Positions 42,144 to 49,737 of a stretch of 64,000 nt of DNA are shown here, one piece after another (position 1 is the stretch's first letter; the number at the start of each line of letters is the position of its first letter). The translations under genes and the position numbers were made by a program. This DNA is from Brevibacillus panacihumi W25 (lineage in GTDB: Bacteria; Bacillota; Bacilli; Brevibacillales; Brevibacillaceae): contig NZ_KI629785.1 in the NCBI RefSeq assembly GCF_000503775.1, forward strand, positions 796,001 through 860,000, in the 5' to 3' direction. The notes beneath the pieces are model-generated. The model worked only from the letters and a program-made list of their open reading frames with translations, had not been told where the DNA came from and searched no databases.

Positions 42144-42770
42144 TTATTTGTCCGCGAGCGGGGCCTTGTATTCGGGACGAGGGCGGTCGAACATCTCGCC
42201 CAGGGTAGCATAGGTGTGCCCTGCCAGCCTGCTGACAGGCGAGAAAGCGGCAGCATCGATGCGTCCAGCCTCATAGAGTTCGTCTGCGACATGGACGTGC
42301 ACGACTTCGCCGATGATCAGATCTGAAGTCACAGGGGAGCCCAATTCGACGATCTGGTGCAGCCTGCATTCAAAATGGATGCGTGATGCCGTCAGTCGCG
42401 GGACCTCAAGCCTCGTGGATGGCGATGTCTGAAGCCCCAATGCCTCTACTTCGCTCACATCAGCAGGATAATCTGCAGAAGTCTGGTTTACCGCATCTAC
42501 ATTGTGGACATCTACCATGTTTACGACGAACTGTCCGTTCGCCGCAATGTTGCGAGCGGTATCTTTTGGTACGCTGCCCGGTTTGCGCATGACGGCGACA
42601 GACACCATCATCGGCTCGATGCTCGCCACGTTGAAATAGCTGAAGGGTGCGGCATTTACCTTTCCATTTTCCCCGAGCGATGTGACCCAGGCGATCGGAC
42701 GCGGCACGATGCACCCGATCAACAGCTTGTATTTTTCCTGTCTGGCTAATTCGCTTACCTGCAACTCCAT
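42144..42770 (-). CDS. Flavin reductase family protein (DIM6/NTAB type)
   Basis: A 208-residue FMN-binding protein with the blocks IGCIVPRPIAWVTSLGENGK near residue 19 and NAAPFSYFNVASIEPMMVSV near 39, then PGSVPKDTARNIAANGQFVV. It reduces flavins with NAD(P)H, often for a partner oxygenase. The ATG has GGAGGTGTTTGC upstream and lies 18 nt beyond the dioxygenase stop, so it belongs to the aromatic catabolic operon; its partner may be a monooxygenase encoded elsewhere. Confidence 0.88.
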   Translation of the reverse strand: MELQVSELARQEKYKLLIGCIVPRPIAWVTSLGENGKVNAAPFSYFNVASIEPMMVSVAVMRKPGSVPKDTARNIAANGQFVVNMVDVHNVDAVNQTSADYPADVSEVEALGLQTSPSTRLEVPRLTASRIHFECRLHQIVELGSPVTSDLIIGEVVHVHVADELYEAGRIDAAAFSPVSRLAGHTYATLGEMFDRPRPEYKAPLADK

Positions 42771-42788
42771 GCAAACACCTCCTGTTCT

Positions 42789-43949
42789 CTACTCGCGCGG
42801 CGGCAGCCAGCTCGCCATATACTCCTCGTCCTCGACCTGCAAAGCCTGGCGTGTCACACGCAACGGCTGGAAGGTATCCAGCATGACAGCAAGCTCCTTC
42901 GTCTCCGTCTTGCCGATGCTCGCCTCGATCTTGCCGGGATGCGGTCCGTGGGGGATCCCCATGGGATGCAGCGTGATCGAGCCTTCGAAGACTCCTTTGC
43001 GGCTCATAAAATTGCCATCGACATAGTACAGCACCTCGTCGCTCTCGACATTGCTGTGGAAATACGGTGCCGGAATCGATTGCGGATGGTAATCGTACAT
43101 TCGCGGCACAAAGGAGCAGATGACGAAGTTTTGTCCGGCAAAGGTCTGGTGGACTGGCGGCGGCTGATGAACCCGGCCGGTAATCGGTTCAAAATCATGT
43201 ATGCTCAGTGCATATGGGTAAAGATAACCGTCCCAGCCCACGACGTCAAATGGATGGAAGTCAAAAAAGTAACTGTACACGACAGACTGCCTTTTGACGC
43301 GCACTTCAAAATTGCCTGACTCTACATGGGTGTCCAACCGCTCCGGCAAACGAATATCCCGTTCGCAAAAAGGGGAATGCTCCAGCAATTGACCATGCTC
43401 ATTGCGATAGCGCTTTGGCGGCACGATTTCGTTTTGGGACTCGATCACAAGAAAGCGGCTTTGCTCGGCAGGAACGATCCGATACGTCGTCCCGATCGGA
43501 ATCACGAGATAATCCCCCGGCTGATAGGTCAATGTGCCGAAAATACTCTGCAGCTCACCTGTCCCCTGATGCACGAACAACACTTCATCGCCGTCCGCAT
43601 TGCGATAAAAGTAGTTCATTGGGTCTGTCGGAGCGCAAACGCCCAACACGACATCACTGTTTCCGAGCAGATACTGGCGGCCAAACACCGGGTCCCCGCC
43701 CTCTTTGAGATCAAATGTCTTAAAGTGCTGATGCTTGAGATCCTCCTGCTCCACAAATTCCAGACGAACATCTGCGTACTTGCGCGTCTCGCGTACTTGT
43801 GTCGGGGGATTGTGGTGATACAGAATCGATTGAATACCGGAAAACCCTTTGGTGCCCATAACCTGCTCGCGGTACAATCCGCCATTCGGCTTGTAGAAGG
43901 TAGTATGCCTTTTATGCGGAATTTCTCCCATGCGATGATAGAATGCCAT
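42789..43949 (-). CDS. hmgA: Homogentisate 1,2-dioxygenase-like protein
   Basis: A 386-residue cupin protein with the iron-ligand region YFHSNVESDEVLYYVDGNF near residue 285 (His and Glu) and GIPHGPHPGKIEASIG near 318. Upstream are SIFGTLTYQPGDYLVIPIGT (the first cupin motif). The family opens the ring of homogentisate, a product of tyrosine and phenylalanine breakdown, using Fe2+ and O2. It is shorter than the human-type enzyme (445 aa) but matches the Firmicute form. The ATG has GAGGGGAAA upstream. It forms an operon with the FAH-family gene. Confidence 0.88.
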   Translation of the reverse strand: MAFYHRMGEIPHKRHTTFYKPNGGLYREQVMGTKGFSGIQSILYHHNPPTQVRETRKYADVRLEFVEQEDLKHQHFKTFDLKEGGDPVFGRQYLLGNSDVVLGVCAPTDPMNYFYRNADGDEVLFVHQGTGELQSIFGTLTYQPGDYLVIPIGTTYRIVPAEQSRFLVIESQNEIVPPKRYRNEHGQLLEHSPFCERDIRLPERLDTHVESGNFEVRVKRQSVVYSYFFDFHPFDVVGWDGYLYPYALSIHDFEPITGRVHQPPPVHQTFAGQNFVICSFVPRMYDYHPQSIPAPYFHSNVESDEVLYYVDGNFMSRKGVFEGSITLHPMGIPHGPHPGKIEASIGKTETKELAVMLDTFQPLRVTRQALQVEDEEYMASWLPPRE

Positions 43950-43970
43950 TGATTTCCCCTCTTTTCCGTT

Positions 43971-44903
43971 TTATTTTTTGATCGAATTGCGCAACACGCC
44001 GAGCCGTTCTACTTCCAGCTCGACCACATCCCCCGGCTGGAGCCAGCCGCCCTTTTCCTCACCCAGCTCCAAGATGCAGCCCGTCCCCACGGTACCCGAG
44101 CCGATCACATCCCCCGGATAGAGGGGACAATCTGCCGAAGCGCGAGCGATCATCTCGGCAAAGGTATAGTGAATATCGCGGAAATTGCCCCGTGAGTATT
44201 CCACGCCATTCACCCGAGCGACCATCGTCATATCGTAGCGATCCCCTTTTGCCCCCGGAATCTTGACGCCCTCCAGCTCATCGGGTGTGACCAGCCATGG
44301 CCCCATCGAGGTTGCGAAATCCTTTCCTTTCGCCGGTCCGAGTCCGACTTTTACTTCCTCGAGCTGCAGGTCGCGAGCGCTCCAGTCATTGAGGATCGCG
44401 AAGCCTGCGATATGCTCGGCTGCCCGTTCTACCGGAATATCCACACCCGCTTTTCCGATCACACAAGCGATTTCCAGCTCGTAGTCTAGCCGAACAGTAG
44501 CTTTGGGCATGTGTATCTCAGCCTTGTGCCCCGAGAACGCTGCCGCATTGGAAAAGTAAAAGACAGGAAAGTCGTACCACTCCGGGATCATTGCCAAGCC
44601 CCGTCGGGAGCGCGCCGTTTTGACATGCTCTTCAAAAGCGTAGAAATCCCGAAAACTTCGGGGTCTGGGAATGGGAGGGCCGAGCAGCAAGCTCTCCAGC
44701 TTTAGGCCGGCGTGGCTGTTCAGCTTCTTCTCCTGCTCCATCTTGTGCAGCAGAGCCCGCCAATGCTCCCAGTTCTCCATTAGCCCTTCCATCGTGTCGG
44801 GGGCATCGGGCATAAGCTGGGCCACATCCCATACCCATTCCCCATCAGTAAGCCCAGCCCGATACTGTTCTTCCTCTCGATGCCGATACGATAGCAACTT
44901 CAT
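43971..44903 (-). CDS. Fumarylacetoacetate hydrolase family protein
   Basis: A 310-residue enzyme with the FAH fold. Metal ligands are visible in VRLDYELEIACVIGKAG (E-x-E) and GFAILNDWSARDLQLEE (Asp), followed by KGKDFATSMGPWLVTPDEL. It likely hydrolyses fumarylacetoacetate or a related diketone after ring opening. It is the first gene of the operon, with a GGAGGAG ribosome binding site and a structured leader. No maleylacetoacetate isomerase or 4-hydroxyphenylpyruvate dioxygenase gene is nearby, so other parts of the pathway are elsewhere. Confidence 0.9.
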   Translation of the reverse strand: MKLLSYRHREEEQYRAGLTDGEWVWDVAQLMPDAPDTMEGLMENWEHWRALLHKMEQEKKLNSHAGLKLESLLLGPPIPRPRSFRDFYAFEEHVKTARSRRGLAMIPEWYDFPVFYFSNAAAFSGHKAEIHMPKATVRLDYELEIACVIGKAGVDIPVERAAEHIAGFAILNDWSARDLQLEEVKVGLGPAKGKDFATSMGPWLVTPDELEGVKIPGAKGDRYDMTMVARVNGVEYSRGNFRDIHYTFAEMIARASADCPLYPGDVIGSGTVGTGCILELGEEKGGWLQPGDVVELEVERLGVLRNSIKK

Positions 44904-44950
44904 CTGATTTTCTCCTCCATTTCCTGGCCCTCCTTATCGCAGACGAATGC

Positions 44951-45052
44951 AAAAAGCCCAGCTTACCCCCAAGCTTGCATCGGAGGCATGACAAATCAGG
45001 GGTACCCCCATTGTCAATCGTTCCGAAACAAAGCCTCAGGCGCAAGCTGGGC
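44951..45052 (-). ncRNA. Structured leader with intrinsic terminator upstream of the aromatic catabolic operon
   Basis: Read leftward, GCCCAGCTT (45044-45052) can pair over 79 nt with AAGCTGGGC (44956-44964), followed by TTTTT (44951-44955). Between them lie a GCC-TGA-GGC hairpin and a TGACAA/TTGTCA helix (44989-45016) enclosing the palindrome GGGGTACCCC. A competing hairpin, GCTT-GGGGGT-AAGC, would break the terminator arm. The FAH start is 50 nt further on. It has the layout of an attenuator or riboswitch, but matches no class I know. It could instead be a late terminator of the upstream rluA transcript. Confidence 0.45.
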
Positions 45053-45199
45053 CAAGTCTGCTAACATGAAGAAGATCCTTGCGGGATTTCCCCCACAGAC
45101 AGCCAGCTATTGTCGAGTGTTTCATTCGTTATGGTCTATAGTTATGATCTTATCGAAAACGCTTCCATTTTTCCAGAGGGAAAATGGCATTCGGGCTTA

Positions 45200-46096
45200 T
45201 CAGGAAAAAAATCGTTTCAACAGGTGCTGCATATCAGCAGGCAACGGTTCGCTCCACTTCATTTCCATGCCAGTGCGAGGGTGGACAAAAGCGAGCTGGG
45301 CTGCATGTAGCGCTTGTCTGCCGATATAGGTCCTCGCCCCTCCATAGAGATCATCTCCTGCCAAAGGATGCCCTTCATGGCTCATATGCACCCGGATCTG
45401 ATGCGTCCGTCCTGTCTCCAGTCTCAGCTCGACATGGCTCATGCCGTCACCCCGCGCCAATACGCGAAAATGCGTGACCGCTGTCTGGCCATCCTCCCGC
45501 ACCTGCCGCGTGATGAACGAATTCTCTGCCAGACCGATTGGGTGATCCAACACACCTGCATCCGTTCTGACAATCCCCTCGGCAATCGCCTGATAAATCC
45601 GCGTGAGGCGGCGCTCTTGCTGCATGCGGCTGAACTGCTCATGCGCCCACTGATTTTTCGCGACGATCAGCAAGCCAGAGGTATCCTTGTCCAGTCGGTT
45701 GACGGCCCTGAATCTGCGTTTCTCCCCGCGCTTTTGCCAGTATGCGACCACACCATTGGCGAGAGTGCCTGCAGGATGATTTCCTGTCGGGTGGACGACG
45801 AGCCCTGCCGGCTTGGCAATTACCATCAGGTCCTCATCTTCATAGCGTATCGTGAGCGGCATCTCCTCCGGCAGCACCGCTTCCGTCTCTTCTTCATCGA
45901 CCAGTACGGCGATCTCATCCCCGGTCTGGACCTGTTCATTGACAAAAACAAGCGCTCCGTTGCGCGTGATCAATCCGTTGAATTTCGCGCGAACCAACAG
46001 ACGCCTCGAGACCCCGTAACGCTTTTGCAGGACGTCACGGACTGTCTGTCCCGCATCCGCATCATCTGCCGTAAAACGTATCAATTCTTCCCGCAT
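45200..46096 (-). CDS. RluA-family pseudouridine synthase
   Basis: A 298-residue enzyme with an N-terminal S4-like RNA-binding part (KRYGVSRRLLVRAKFNGLIT) and the catalytic motif AVNRLDKDTSGLLIVAKN near residue 135, with the catalytic Asp after RL. Later HQIRVHMSHEGHPLAGDDLY is also conserved. It isomerises uridine to pseudouridine in rRNA or tRNA; the exact target among RluA/RluD types is not clear. The ATG has AAAGGAGAGAC upstream. Confidence 0.92.
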   Translation of the reverse strand: MREELIRFTADDADAGQTVRDVLQKRYGVSRRLLVRAKFNGLITRNGALVFVNEQVQTGDEIAVLVDEEETEAVLPEEMPLTIRYEDEDLMVIAKPAGLVVHPTGNHPAGTLANGVVAYWQKRGEKRRFRAVNRLDKDTSGLLIVAKNQWAHEQFSRMQQERRLTRIYQAIAEGIVRTDAGVLDHPIGLAENSFITRQVREDGQTAVTHFRVLARGDGMSHVELRLETGRTHQIRVHMSHEGHPLAGDDLYGGARTYIGRQALHAAQLAFVHPRTGMEMKWSEPLPADMQHLLKRFFS

Positions 46097-46135
46097 GCTG
46101 TCTCTCCTTTACGGTCATCCCTGAACCTCAGTATA

Positions 46136-46177
46136 GTAAAGAAAACCTGGCTATGCCAAGTCTTGGCGGGCCAGGTT
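46136..46177 (-). terminator. Intrinsic terminator after the 164-aa lipoprotein gene
   Basis: Read leftward, AACCTGGC pairs with GCCAGGTT, with an inner GCCAAG/CTTGGC helix, followed by TTCTTT. Confidence 0.75.
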
Positions 46178-46234
46178 GCGTTTTCACAAACGTGAAAGAT
46201 TCTGATGGTACAAAAAAGCAGCCTATCGTCTCCT

Positions 46235-46729
46235 TTACAGGAGCTGGCTGCTGGCGTTGCTTTTCACTTCAATGACAAAGGCATGACCGGCGTCCCCCTG
46301 GTCCCACTGGGCACGTACGTCATACAAATACCATCCCGGCTGATCGGGAGCCTTCCATTGGTTTCCGTTTTCTACCGCTTGCTCAATTTGACTGGAACCG
46401 ACCCACTGATAGATGCTTAAGGATTTTTCTACCGGGGGGAGATCATACGAAATGGTGATGACAGCGCCTGGCTTCACTTGCATCGCTGCAGGTTTCTTTT
46501 CTGCTATGACCTCCGGGGGAGCGGCGGTATCCACACAGGTTCCCGTATTTTCATAGGTCCAGCAATAAGACGTCGGAACGGAAACAGCCGACTTGTCTTT
46601 CCACGAAATCAAAGGTGTCGGTGGTGTGGAGAAAGCCTGCTGGGTTGGTTTATTTTCCAAAATCTGACATCCCACTAAAAGAAGAACAGATGCCAGAAAA
46701 ACACAAAGCGCCGACTGAATTCTGTACAT
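46235..46729 (-). CDS. Putative lipoprotein with a carbohydrate- or metal-binding-like beta domain, 164 aa
   Basis: The signal MYRIQSALCVFLASVLLLVG ends in the lipobox LVGC (Cys at residue 21). A Thr/Pro/Ser linker precedes a beta-rich domain (VITISYDLPPVEKSLSIYQW, then PGWYLYDVRAQWDQGDAGHA). Two further Cys residues (SYCWTYENTGTC) may form a disulfide. The protein would sit on the outer face of the membrane. No named family; the start has GAGGTGATGGC upstream. Confidence 0.65.
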   Translation of the reverse strand: MYRIQSALCVFLASVLLLVGCQILENKPTQQAFSTPPTPLISWKDKSAVSVPTSYCWTYENTGTCVDTAAPPEVIAEKKPAAMQVKPGAVITISYDLPPVEKSLSIYQWVGSSQIEQAVENGNQWKAPDQPGWYLYDVRAQWDQGDAGHAFVIEVKSNASSQLL

Positions 46730-46753
46730 GCCATCACCTCTATCGTAAGACGC

Positions 46754-46782
46754 AAAAAAGGTCGAATTCGTTTCATTCGACC
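46754..46782 (-). terminator. Intrinsic terminator after the MBL gene
   Basis: Read leftward, GGTCGAAT pairs with ATTCGACC over a 7-nt loop and is followed by TTTTTT. Confidence 0.82.
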
Positions 46783-46804
46783 CGATCCCTTTTTCTTACT
46801 TTCC

Positions 46805-47497
46805 TTACATGTTTGTGGAGATTGAGGATGATGCTCCCATCTTTTCCAGGTAAGCGTCCAATTGCTCTCCCGGATTTTTCACAGGCTTGCCGTGGCATAC
46901 CTCCAGATGCAATACATGCAATTCCCTCAGGATTTCACTGCTTCTCAAGGCTTCTCCCATATCGGCGGTAAACATCGGCATCGGCCTGTGCAGCTTCCCG
47001 GCTTTTGACGTGAATAAATCACCGCCAAGCAAGACGCGATCCTGTTCATGGTAGTAGACGACGTGCCCTGGGGAATGACCCGGTGTAAAATAAGGACGCA
47101 ATGCCCCAAAAGCGGTCAACTCACCCAGTTCGCTCTGCGGCAGTGGACGCGCTAATCCCTGTTCGACGTTTTGTTCCGCCTTTTTTCGCCGTGGATAGAT
47201 TCGCTCTCCTACCATATAGGGAATCTCGATCTCATGAGCATAGACCGGGACTTGACGCTGCTCCAGAATGCGCTTGATCGAGCCGACATGGTCGCTGTGT
47301 CCATGGGTCAGGAGAATTTGCTTCAGTCTCCCCAGTTGCAGCCTTTCGAGATTTGCAAGAATTCCTTTTGCCATAAAAGGCATTCCCGCATCGACCAGCG
47401 TCACTCCATCCGGCTCAGCCACAAGCCAGACTCGGCATGGCAACAACAGCCAGGATTGAAGACTCCAGATATGCTCCGACACTTGTTCTGCTTTCAA
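46805..47497 (-). CDS. MBL-fold metallohydrolase (glyoxalase II-like)
   Basis: A 230-residue protein with the metal motif LTHGHSDHVGSI near residue 67 and conserved HSPGHVVYYHEQDRVLLGGD further on. It is related to YflN/YqjP-like hydrolases with unknown substrate. I place the start at the TTG at 47497, with GGGAGGTG 9 nt upstream, since the GTG at 47509 has no spaced ribosome binding site. Its neighbour upstream is a methyltransferase gene 30 nt away in the same direction. Confidence 0.82.
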   Translation of the reverse strand: MKAEQVSEHIWSLQSWLLLPCRVWLVAEPDGVTLVDAGMPFMAKGILANLERLQLGRLKQILLTHGHSDHVGSIKRILEQRQVPVYAHEIEIPYMVGERIYPRRKKAEQNVEQGLARPLPQSELGELTAFGALRPYFTPGHSPGHVVYYHEQDRVLLGGDLFTSKAGKLHRPMPMFTADMGEALRSSEILRELHVLHLEVCHGKPVKNPGEQLDAYLEKMGASSSISTNM

Positions 47498-47530
47498 ATA
47501 CGCTTCCACCTCCCTGAATAAATACTCCAG

Positions 47531-48283
47531 CTAAAACGAATCGTTTCGCTGCATAATGAAGAACGTGTAGCCATAATACGCGGAGTATTTGCGGTACATA
47601 TCTATTTCCTGTTCAGTCTGATCCAGGCATTCGGCCATCAACTGAGTAATCGGGGTCCTTGTCCTCAATTCAGCTACCCTTGCCTCCAGCGGCGTATAGT
47701 AATGGGTCCACCAATCCGCTTCCGGGAGAGTAAAGCTATGGAGCAGGGTATACCCCTCGTCTTGTGCGACTTGCTCGGATTCTCGCACACTTTTCATCGC
47801 TGGATAATGATTTGCCCAAAATTGTGCGATCTCTTCAGGCGGATCATCCTTCAGCCAGGTCAGCTCCGATACGACCAGGTATCCATTTGGCTTCAGGAAA
47901 GCCTTCCACTCGCGCAAGCCTCGTTCAAACCCGATGATGTAGATCGCCCCTTCAGACCAGATCAAATCAAAGCTCTCTCGCGCAAACGGCAACGCAAACA
48001 TGTCCCCGCTCACCGTAAGGATTTTCTCGCCAATCCCTGCAGCCTGCTTCCTCTTTTCCAACTCTTGCAAAAATGCCTCTGTCTTGTCGAGCGCCGTGAT
48101 CTTCCCCTCTGTCAGCTCCGCGATTTGCAGTGTTTGCATGCCGGGTCCACAGCCGATATCCAGAATCTGCGGAAAAGCCGGAAGCTCTGTCAGCAGGCGG
48201 AATGCTTTAGACGTGCTCTCATTGCTGCCTGGCGCTTCGCGTGGCAGATCCTGATGGATTACAAAAAATGGATGTTGACTCAA
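47531..48283 (-). CDS. Class I SAM-dependent methyltransferase
   Basis: A 250-residue protein with motif I ILDIGCGPGMQTLQIAEL near residue 49, ITALDKTEAFLQELEKR (motif post-I), and SFDLIWSEGAIYIIGFERGL. The family methylates small molecules; no substrate can be assigned. The start is TTG at 48283, with GGGGGGAG upstream, and it precedes the MSQHPFFVIHQD sequence. The frame continues upstream without another signal. Confidence 0.87.
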   Translation of the reverse strand: MSQHPFFVIHQDLPREAPGSNESTSKAFRLLTELPAFPQILDIGCGPGMQTLQIAELTEGKITALDKTEAFLQELEKRKQAAGIGEKILTVSGDMFALPFARESFDLIWSEGAIYIIGFERGLREWKAFLKPNGYLVVSELTWLKDDPPEEIAQFWANHYPAMKSVRESEQVAQDEGYTLLHSFTLPEADWWTHYYTPLEARVAELRTRTPITQLMAECLDQTEQEIDMYRKYSAYYGYTFFIMQRNDSF

Positions 48284-48312
48284 TGCAACTCCCCCCACTA
48301 TCATGGCGAACC

Positions 48313-48352
48313 GAAAAAGAACCCTCTTCGCTCGCTTTTGAAGAGGGTTCTT
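48313..48352 (-). terminator. Intrinsic terminator of tpx
   Basis: Read leftward, AAGAACCCTCTTC pairs with GAAGAGGGTTCTT and is followed by TTT. It lies 20 nt after the tpx stop. Confidence 0.88.
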
Positions 48353-48373
48353 ATGGATCGATATGGTTTTGCC

Positions 48374-48895
48374 TTACTTCGCTGCTTTTGCAGCCTCGAT
48401 CGCAGCTTCGTAGTTCGGATGCTCACCAGCAGCCGGTACGTACTCGGCATATACTACTTTGTCGTTTGCATCTACTACGAATACAGCACGGGACAGCAGA
48501 CGGAATTCCTTGATCGCTACGCCGTAAGCCGTACCGAAGGAGAGGTCCTTGTGGTCGGACAGGGTTTTTACCTTGTCGATACCAGCAGCGCCGCACCAGC
48601 GGTTTTGGGCAAATGGCAGGTCCACGGATACAGTCAGGACAGTTACGCCATCCAGTTTCGCTGCTTCTTCATTAAAACGGCGAGTTTGTGCATCGCACAC
48701 GCCAGTATCCAGGGAAGGAACGACGGAGATGATGCGCACGCTTCCTTTGGTATCTGCAAATGTTACAGGAGACAGGTCGCCGCCTACTACTGTGAAATCT
48801 GGAGCTGTATCTCCAACCTTGATTTCAGGACCCAGCAGCGTTACAGGACCGCCTTTGAAAGTAAATGCACCTTGACGTTCTACTACAGTTGACAT
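48374..48895 (-). CDS. tpx: Thiol peroxidase
   Basis: A 173-residue peroxiredoxin with the catalytic block [19 protein letters not shown] (peroxidatic Cys near residue 59) and the resolving Cys in [11 protein letters not shown] (near 93). It reduces hydroperoxides with thioredoxin in the cytoplasm. The start at 48895 has GAGGAGGAAG upstream; a longer frame is not supported. Single gene with its own terminator. Confidence 0.96.
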   Translation of the reverse strand: MSTVVERQGAFTFKGGPVTLLGPEIKVGDTAPDFTVVGGDLSPVTFADTKGSVRIISVVPSLDTGVCDAQTRRFNEEAAKLDGVTVLTVSVDLPFAQNRWCGAAGIDKVKTLSDHKDLSFGTAYGVAIKEFRLLSRAVFVVDANDKVVYAEYVPAAGEHPNYEAAIEAAKAAK

Positions 48896-48982
48896 GATTT
48901 CTTCCTCCTCGCCAATCGTTTCATATGTACTCATTTATCATACCCTATAAAACACAATTTTTCACTATGCCAATAGGTGAAA

Positions 48983-49516
48983 TTACAGATTTGCTTGCAG
49001 TTTGTCGGAGCTTTGCGGTTCTACCTTCACAATCCGTTTTACTTCATGCTCGTGCTCCCAGTCGGTTTTCTCATTCAGCTTGTGGCAGCGCATCAATGCA
49101 TGATAGAGCGCGAAAACAAACTGGACATTTTTCAATTCGTACCGGTGACCATGTGCTTTGGGCAGGACCGTATTGACAATCTCGATTTGGTAGGTTGCCC
49201 GTTCCCGCTTTTTGCGCGTAGGAACCACATACCCCATTTGCTTGAGGACAAAACCGATATCAAACGCGCCCTCATCATCAAAATCTATCGTATCGTCGGA
49301 TGTAGCCAGATATTCCAGCAAGGTGCCCAAATCCAGCAGATCGTAGCAAACAGGCTTCGGCATCGCCAGCACAGATCCGTCATGATTGACGAAGTAGATA
49401 TGGTCGCGGTAGTGGAAGATCAATTCGTCTTCCGGCACTTCAGAGGCAAACATCCAAGATGCCGACGGGATCAGCAAGCGCCAGATCTGAGCAGGGGGCA
49501 TTTGCAAGATTTCCAT
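48983..49516 (-). CDS. Conserved hypothetical protein, 177 aa
   Basis: A soluble, mixed alpha/beta protein with an N-terminal MEILQMPPAQIWRLLIPSAS region and a conserved-looking centre (EDELIFHYRDHIYFVNHDG). It has a few Cys and many His residues near the C-terminus (HALMRCHKL). Start ATG at 49516 with AAGGAGTGG upstream; I do not recognise a family. Divergent from pyc. Confidence 0.6.
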   Translation of the reverse strand: MEILQMPPAQIWRLLIPSASWMFASEVPEDELIFHYRDHIYFVNHDGSVLAMPKPVCYDLLDLGTLLEYLATSDDTIDFDDEGAFDIGFVLKQMGYVVPTRKKRERATYQIEIVNTVLPKAHGHRYELKNVQFVFALYHALMRCHKLNEKTDWEHEHEVKRIVKVEPQSSDKLQANL

Positions 49517-49737
49517 GACAGGCACCACTCCTTTCCCCTACCAGTCTTGGCATCTTCCTCCTTCCCTATTCAGATCGACTTTGATGGCAATCACACGAAA
49601 AATGAGGCGCTTTGTTACATCGTTAACACCTTCGCGATGAAATTTTGAAAAGGACTGTCTTCTGTAACCTTTATTTTGTATATTTACACTATATAAAAAA
49701 TTCAAAAGTATTTGGGGAGAAGAAAGGAGAGAAATAC

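Noticed and set aside
49645..49737. Upstream extension of the pyc frame by 31 codons
   Set aside because: The extension covers the AT-rich promoter-like region and lacks a ribosome binding site, while the ATG at 49738 has AAAGGAGAG and matches the family start.
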